DNA from: Clostridiales bacterium | GTDB lineage: Bacteria; Bacillota; Clostridia; Oscillospirales; Acutalibacteraceae | DNA length: 10,687 nt | Assembly (NCBI GenBank): GCA_021202245.1 | Contig: JAJQDK010000033.1 | Location: 1 to 10,687, forward strand | Direction of reading: 5' to 3' | Part shown: piece by piece, positions 7,023-10,687 of the stretch | How the letters are laid out: each line of letters starts with the position of its first letter | How positions within the stretch are numbered: position 1 is the stretch's first letter | Position numbers and translations under genes: made by a program | Notes under the pieces: generated by a model | Database searches by the model: none | The model's input: the letters and a program-made list of their open reading frames with translations, nothing else | Told to the model about the DNA's origin: nothing

Positions 7023-7051
7023 TACTATTTACAGTTTTTGAGAGTATATTC
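7023..7051 (-). promoter_or_regulatory. candidate sigma-G/F-type promoter for DUF421-DUF4363
   Basis: On the minus strand, GAATA (7051-7047), a 17-base spacer, and AATAGTA (7029-7023) resemble the forespore sigma-G consensus (GNATA, then CATNNTA), differing at the first -10 base. The predicted start is near 7016, giving a leader of ~8 bases. Inferred from pattern only. Confidence 0.4.
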
Positions 7052-7055
7052 TGCG

Positions 7056-7084
7056 GTATATTTAAAAATTAGGTGTAAATGCTA
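7056..7084 (+). promoter_or_regulatory. candidate sigma-G/F-type promoter for the gerA operon
   Basis: GTATA at 7056-7060, a 17-base spacer, and AATGCTA at 7078-7084 match the same forespore-type pattern as the divergent minus-strand promoter. The deviation (A for C) at the first -10 base is the same. The predicted start is near 7091, right at the GGTGA ribosome binding site (7091-7095), so the leader would be ~10 bases. Confidence 0.42.
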
Positions 7085-7100
7085 ATTATTGGTGATATAA

Positions 7101-8555
7101 ATGTATAATTCTCTAAAAGAAAATATTTCCGAGCTAAAATCCTCCTTTGCCGATTCAGCCGATTTTACCGTTCGTGATATGACTCTGACCTCCGAATCCG
7201 ACATAAAAGCGGCTTTGATTACAATAGAGGGTATGTGCAGCAAGGAGGTGGTTGCGCTTTCAATTGTTCAGCCCTTGCTTTCCTTTAAATTCAGCGATAC
7301 TGCGCCCGATAAAATTGTTGATGAAATCAAGGCTTCTGTTCTTTGCACAAGCGAGCTTGTTGAAATCAACAGCTTTAAGGAGGCTGTTATGTACTCAACA
7401 TCGGGCTTTGCCCTGCTTGCTGTTGACGGCAGCGGCAGAATGATTGCGATAGGGGCGCAGGGCTTTTCATTTAGAAGTGTAAGCGAGCCTGAAAGCGAGG
7501 TGGTACAGCGCGGCTCAAGAGAGGGGTTTACGGAACCGCTCAGAGTAAATATGTCGCTTATTCGGCACAGAATAAAAAGTCCCGACCTTGTATTTGAAAC
7601 GCTCACTGTCGGCACAAGCTCTCAAACTCAGCTTATGCTTTGCTATCTTCAGAAAAGCGTATCTCGGCAAATTTTAGAAGAGGTAAAAATCCGCCTTAAC
7701 AGCTGCGACTTAGATACCGTGCTTGCCTCGGGCTACCTTTCGGAGTACCTTGAGGACGGCAGCTCAAAATCTGTTTTTTCGGGCGTGGGAATATCCGAAC
7801 ATCCCGATACGGTATGCGGAAAGCTGACCGAGGGCAGAATTGCAGTTCTTGTTGACGGAACCCCTGCGGTGATAATTATTCCGCACCTGTTCGTCGAGGA
7901 ATTTCAGAGCATCGATGACTGCTCTAACCGACCGTATTACGCCGCTTTTATAAGAATACTCAAATACCTTTCGTTTATTACGGCGGTGTTTCTTCCGGGA
8001 ATTTACACCGCATTTGCAGAATGCCACCCCGAATATTTTCCTACTGAGCTTTTGATAAAAACCTCAGAATCGCTCTCAAATACGCCCTTGCCTGCAACCT
8101 TAGAGGTGATTTTAATGACCTTTGTCTATGAGGTTATGCGCGAGGCGGGACTGAGAATACCTAAATCCCTCGGTCACGCAGTCAGTATAGTGGGCGCGCT
8201 TGTAATAGGAGAAAGCGCAGTGAGCGCCGGCATAATCAGCACGTCAACCCTTATGGTTGTCGCTACCGCTGCAATTTGCAGCTATGTCACCGCCGCCCTG
8301 TATCCTCCAATAATGATACTCCGCTTCGCCTTTGTGCTTGCCGGCGGAATATTCGGGCTGTGGGGGATAGTCCTGCTTTGCGGCTGCGTGCTTGTAAATA
8401 TGTGCTCAAAAACCTCCTGCGGCGTGCCTTATATGTCCTCACTGGCGCCGTTTTCCTTAAAAAGAATGAGAGATACCTTTGTGCGTGCCGATTGGAAGCG
8501 TTTGGGCAGACATACAATCAAAGTGCAGAAATTTCCCGAAACGGAGGAGATGTAA
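7101..8555 (+). CDS. gerAA: spore germination receptor A subunit (GerA family)
   Basis: A subunit of a GerA-type nutrient germinant receptor in the spore inner membrane (PF03323). The 484-residue length is normal. Residues ~1-280 form the soluble N-terminal domain, with the hallmark R-G-S-R-E-G-F-T-E-P-L-R-V-N at ~137-150 and L-I-R-H-R-I-K-S-P-D-L. Membrane helices follow from ~285, including the conserved R-I-P-K-S-L-G-H-A-V-S-I-V-G-A-L-V-I-G at ~352-370 and Y-P-P-I-M-I-L-R at ~401-408. The C-terminal tail includes P-F-S-L-K-R-M-R-D. Start ATG 7101 with GGTGA at 7091-7095. The stop overlaps the gerAB start by one base (TAATG). It looks intact, unlike the two genes that follow. The germinant cannot be deduced from sequence. 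Confidence 0.95.
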   Translation: MYNSLKENISELKSSFADSADFTVRDMTLTSESDIKAALITIEGMCSKEVVALSIVQPLLSFKFSDTAPDKIVDEIKASVLCTSELVEINSFKEAVMYSTSGFALLAVDGSGRMIAIGAQGFSFRSVSEPESEVVQRGSREGFTEPLRVNMSLIRHRIKSPDLVFETLTVGTSSQTQLMLCYLQKSVSRQILEEVKIRLNSCDLDTVLASGYLSEYLEDGSSKSVFSGVGISEHPDTVCGKLTEGRIAVLVDGTPAVIIIPHLFVEEFQSIDDCSNRPYYAAFIRILKYLSFITAVFLPGIYTAFAECHPEYFPTELLIKTSESLSNTPLPATLEVILMTFVYEVMREAGLRIPKSLGHAVSIVGALVIGESAVSAGIISTSTLMVVATAAICSYVTAALYPPIMILRFAFVLAGGIFGLWGIVLLCGCVLVNMCSKTSCGVPYMSSLAPFSLKRMRDTFVRADWKRLGRHTIKVQKFPETEEM

Positions 8556-9622
8556 TGTTGCAATCTCAAAGACAGTCATCCGCTCAGCTGATCCAGTCAG
8601 TATTTGCTTCTTGCATCACTATTATTCTTTGTGAGAATTTTTATTCCGAGTCAGAGCTGTCGCTTTGACTTGTCTTAATTTCCGCAGTCGTTTCTTCGAC
8701 GGCATCGTTCGTCTGCTTTTTGCCTCCGTTGATGATTAAGAAAAAAACCGACCTCGGCTTTATGCTCTTTGTGCGCAGAGCAACCCCGTCCTTTGGAATA
8801 TTTGTATCTGCATTTTATGCTATGTATTTTGTGTATGCTGCGAATTATTTTTTGATTTCGTACACAGATATATTTTTGCAAAGGCTCAATCCGGATACCG
8901 ATATTTATATAATTGCGGCTTTGCTGCTTGCTGTGTGCGTTTATGCCGCCTCCAAGGGAGCTTCCGCCGTGACAAGGTGCGGAATATTTATTTTTGCCTT
9001 TGCCTTAATCGCATTTTTGTTAATATTCTGCGGAAATATATCAAACCTCGATTTCCGAGCCGCCTCACTCGATTTTGATTTTGATTTTTCGGATTTTTCC
9101 GGCGCCATAAATATTCCGGCGATATTTTTTGCGCTCGCCTTATTTTCCGTGATGTTTTCCTGTGTTTCGGACAAGGTGAAAAGCTTTAAAATGAGGCATC
9201 TTATATTTTTTGTAACAGGCGCTGCGGTGCTGTTTTCTCTGTCGGTTTTCTTCCTCTGCTTTTCTCTCGGCGACTACGGCAAGCTGCAATCGTTTCAAAT
9301 GTTCACTCTTGCAAAATCAGCAAAGCTCGGTGTGATGAACGGACTTGACGGCTTTTTTCTCGCTGTGATAACCTCTTCGTTTTTCTTGCTTGTTTCAATG
9401 ATTTTAATAAGCATTAACCGAACCTTTGACACAAGAGCAGGATTAAAAATGATTTTGATTTTTGCTGTAATTATTTACGTCCTCTTTGTCTGCGCAGGCA
9501 ATAGTTATTCCGTAAAAGAAATATTAACAAACCCTTTGGTGTTCGGGGCGCTGTCGGTTTCGGCATCGGTTATAATACCCTGCGCGTATATTCTAATTTT
9601 TCGGAGGCGATTAAATGCGTAA
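8555..9622 (+). pseudogene. gerAB: spore germination receptor B subunit (GerAB), interrupted by an in-frame TGA
   Basis: GerAB-type subunit (PF03845; APC-superfamily fold), the ligand-sensing and channel-related membrane subunit of the germinant receptor. The start is ATG 8555 with GGAGG at 8543-8547, overlapping the gerAA stop. The frame reads 37 residues (ending S-E-L-S-L), meets TGA at 8666-8668, then continues in the same frame with L-V-L-I-S-A-V-V to TAA at 9620-9622. Without the TGA it would encode 355 residues and about ten membrane helices, the normal family length. The stop falls where GerAB proteins have a conserved Trp (D-G-W-I-S-I-L-L in B. subtilis), so a single TGG-to-TGA change explains it. 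A late restart at TTG 8720 or ATG 8732 would give only ~300 residues with no ribosome binding site. A (GATTTT)x3 run at 9071-9088 encodes an unusual D-F-D-F-D-F loop. Either a pseudogene, a sequencing error, or UGA readthrough. Confidence 0.85.
9071..9088 (+). repeat. GATTTT hexamer x3 in gerAB
   Basis: Three perfect tandem copies of GATTTT encode alternating Asp-Phe within an extracytoplasmic loop of the GerAB-like product. It preserves the reading frame, as expected for a hexamer repeat. Confidence 0.7.
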
Positions 9623-10216
9623 GAAAATTATATTCAAAACGCTGAGCTTGTTTGTAATATCGTCTGTATTTTTGCTTTCGGGCTGCAGCGAATCAACCGG
9701 AATAGACAACACCGCCTTAGCGGAAGCGGTCAGTGTGAGTGAATCGGGCGGAAAAACAGTATATACCTTTTATCTTTTGACAAGCTCCGATGAACAGGAG
9801 AGCGTGTCAATTCAAGCAAATTCCCTTGAGCAGGCGTGTGCGCTCGCAAAAGAAAGCTATATTCCCAATCTGTCGCTGTCAAAATTTGAGCTGTATATTG
9901 TCAATGAAAATTTATACGAAAGAGTGCTTTTAAATGATTTAAATTTCACGGCAAGCTGCTACAGCTTTTCACCGATTTTTATGTAACGCTTGTGGATGAA
10001 AATACAACAGCTCTTTTATCCGGTTTAAATGATATTTCAAAGGTCGCAGAGGAGCAAATAATGCTGTATAAGAAAAATAATCCAAACGCAAAGGTAACCG
10101 CTTTATCAATATTCAATAGTTTTAATTCGGAGAATGTCGAAGAATTCAGCATACCGTATATTAGTTCTGATAAAGAATTAAAAACCGAGGGCTTTTATAT
10201 TACTGCGAAAAAATGA
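9615..10216 (+). pseudogene. gerAC: GerAC-like germination lipoprotein, frameshifted and lacking the C-terminal domain
   Basis: Third gene of the gerA operon; GerAC proteins are lipoproteins of the germinant receptor. The start is ATG 9615 with GGAGG at 9603-9607, overlapping gerAB by 8 bases. A lipoprotein signal peptide ends in L-S-G-C with Cys24; the usual C-W-D is C-S-E here. The first frame closes at TAA 9984-9986 after 123 residues. The next frame (-1) is open from 9944 and reads F-Y-V-T-L-V-D-E-N just past the first stop, then an N-terminal-domain-like continuation to TGA 10214-10216. Losing one base, perhaps in the T5 run at 9976-9980, would explain it. Joined, the product is ~200 residues against ~350-400 for GerAC, and stops after the G-F-Y-I-T strand that ends the N-terminal domain. 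Family assignment leans on operon position, the lipobox and this fold pattern. Confidence 0.72.
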
Positions 10217-10568
10217 GAAAAATGTTTTAAAAATTGAAAAATAATTCATAAAAAGACTTTATACAAACGGTTTTATGGTGTATAATAGACTTGTTATAAA
10301 ATGCCCAAAAGCATATTTAAGCGATGTCGAACCGTATAGCCTCGCCAATCTTAAGCGAGCTTACATTGAGCTTTGCTACGAGTTAAATCGGCTAAAACCG
10401 ATGTTCGGCAGCCGCTTATTCAAAATAGGGGGGCTTGCTTCGGTTTGAACGCGGCAAGCGACGGAAAAAGCCGTAGACAATCTGAAGGGATATATTCCCT
10501 GAAATTAAATTTTCGCTGTTTGCCGAGTCGGACAGCGGTTATCTATCTAACTTTAAGGCGGTGAATTT
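10217..10568 (+). promoter_or_regulatory. gene-free interval: AT-rich spacer, promoter and structured hprK leader
   Basis: 10217-10257 is A/T-rich with no clear terminator. A promoter lies at 10258-10286, and the predicted leader (~10293-10568) is full of short hairpins: 10341-10345 with 10355-10359; 10387-10391 with 10398-10402; 10415-10420 with 10424-10429; 10433-10438 with 10454-10459; 10486-10490 with 10496-10500; 10514-10519 with 10532-10537. A competing long stem pairs 10452-10461 with 10513-10525 (10 bp, 3-base bulge). No T-run terminator is present before the hprK ribosome binding site (AAGGCGGTGA, 10555-10564). I do not recognise a known riboswitch or RNA class. The alternative is a decayed gene: a 57-codon frame from ATG 10275 reads fairly protein-like (D-V-E-P-Y-S-L-A-N-L-K-R-A-Y), but its start lies upstream of the predicted transcription start. 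Confidence 0.4.
10258..10286 (+). promoter_or_regulatory. sigma-A-type promoter upstream of hprK
   Basis: TTTATA at 10258-10263, a 17-base spacer and a perfect TATAAT at 10281-10286. The predicted start is near 10293, implying an unusually long ~275-nt leader before hprK. Confidence 0.65.
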
Positions 10569-10687
10569 ATGTCTGCTGATTTTTCAGTTGCCCTGTCACA
10601 GATTGTTGATGATTTAAAGCTCAGCAAGGTTTATACTCCGGATAATTATGAGGAAATTAAAATTTCTACGGTTGAAATCAACCGTCC
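10569..10687 (+). CDS. hprK: HPr kinase/phosphorylase (N-terminal part)
   Basis: The first 39 codons of HprK, cut by the window end. HprK is the bifunctional cytoplasmic enzyme that phosphorylates HPr on Ser46 and removes that phosphate, controlling carbon catabolite repression in Firmicutes. The visible part is the start of the N-terminal domain: a helix with V-D-D-L-K-L, then I-S-T-V-E-I-N-R leading into what should be the R-P-G-L-Q-L segment typical of the family (the next codon begins CC). The kinase domain lies outside the window. Start ATG 10569 is preceded by AAGGCGGTGA at 10555-10564. The long structured region upstream suggests leader-level control, but that is inference. Confidence 0.9.
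   Translation, partial: MSADFSVALSQIVDDLKLSKVYTPDNYEEIKISTVEINR

Larger units (their letters stand above)
7010..7098. repeat. 11-bp inverted repeat spanning both divergent ribosome binding sites
   Basis: ATATCACCAAT at 7010-7020 and ATTGGTGATAT at 7088-7098 are a perfect inverted repeat. Each copy holds the GGTGA ribosome binding site of one of the two divergent genes, next to its start codon. The copies may simply reflect duplicated leader sequence, or may be operator half-sites for a shared regulator. Confidence 0.6.

Noticed and set aside
8666..8668. Selenocysteine or genome-wide UGA reassignment to explain the gerAB TGA
   Set aside because: UGA ends several intact genes in the window, no SECIS-like hairpin is evident directly after the codon, and GerAB proteins have Trp, not Cys, near this position.
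10301..10339. 12-codon leader peptide frame (ATG 10301 to TAG) in the hprK leader
   Set aside because: No ribosome binding site and no run of a regulatory amino acid; too short to support from sequence alone.
1..10687. CRISPR array, transposase, tRNA or rRNA
   Set aside because: No direct-repeat/spacer pattern, no transposase or integrase motifs, and no tRNA or rRNA signature sequences were seen on either strand.

Overview
The window looks like chromosomal DNA of an anaerobic, probably gut-associated Clostridia member, with Oscillospiraceae/Ruminococcaceae-like gene content. This rests on the separate secD and secF genes, a GerA-type spore germination operon, a DUF421/DUF4363 pair, an HPr kinase gene, strong GGAGG ribosome binding sites, and UGA used as an ordinary stop in several intact genes. 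The first ~95 bases are an A/C-rich, nearly G-free run that looks like a poor contig edge.

Layout. (1) ~96-683 (+): C-terminal part of a PLP-dependent aminotransferase of the type Ic aspartate aminotransferase family. (2) 758-3294 (+): a consensus promoter overlapping a terminator stem, then secD and secF, the auxiliary motor of the Sec translocon, followed by an intrinsic terminator. (3) 3382-5890 (+): a translationally coupled zinc (or manganese) ABC importer: lipoprotein, ATPase, permease. (4) 5951-6012 (+): a short promoter-terminator unit of unknown purpose lying over the 3' end of a minus-strand gene. (5) 7008-5991 (-): a DUF421 (YetF-like) membrane protein and a DUF4363 protein that seems to lack its C-terminus. 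(6) 7101-10216 (+): a gerA-type operon. gerAA is intact. gerAB carries an in-frame TGA where the family has a conserved Trp. gerAC has a -1 frameshift and lacks its C-terminal domain. The divergent pair in (5) and (6) shares a 92-bp spacer with two similar sporulation-type promoter candidates and an 11-bp inverted repeat containing both ribosome binding sites. (7) 10217-10687 (+): a vegetative-type promoter, a ~275-nt leader rich in competing hairpins, and the start of hprK.

Taken together, housekeeping functions (protein export, metal uptake, carbon catabolite control) flank a sporulation/germination island. Two genes of that island carry clear lesions and a third seems shortened. The simplest reading is decay of germination functions in a lineage that is losing, or has lost, sporulation; assembly errors or UGA readthrough are the main alternatives. 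I did not find a defence system, a CRISPR array or a transposase. The most novel candidates are the structured hprK leader, the gerAB TGA-for-Trp codon, the isolated promoter-terminator unit at 5951-6012, and the secD promoter that overlaps a terminator arm.
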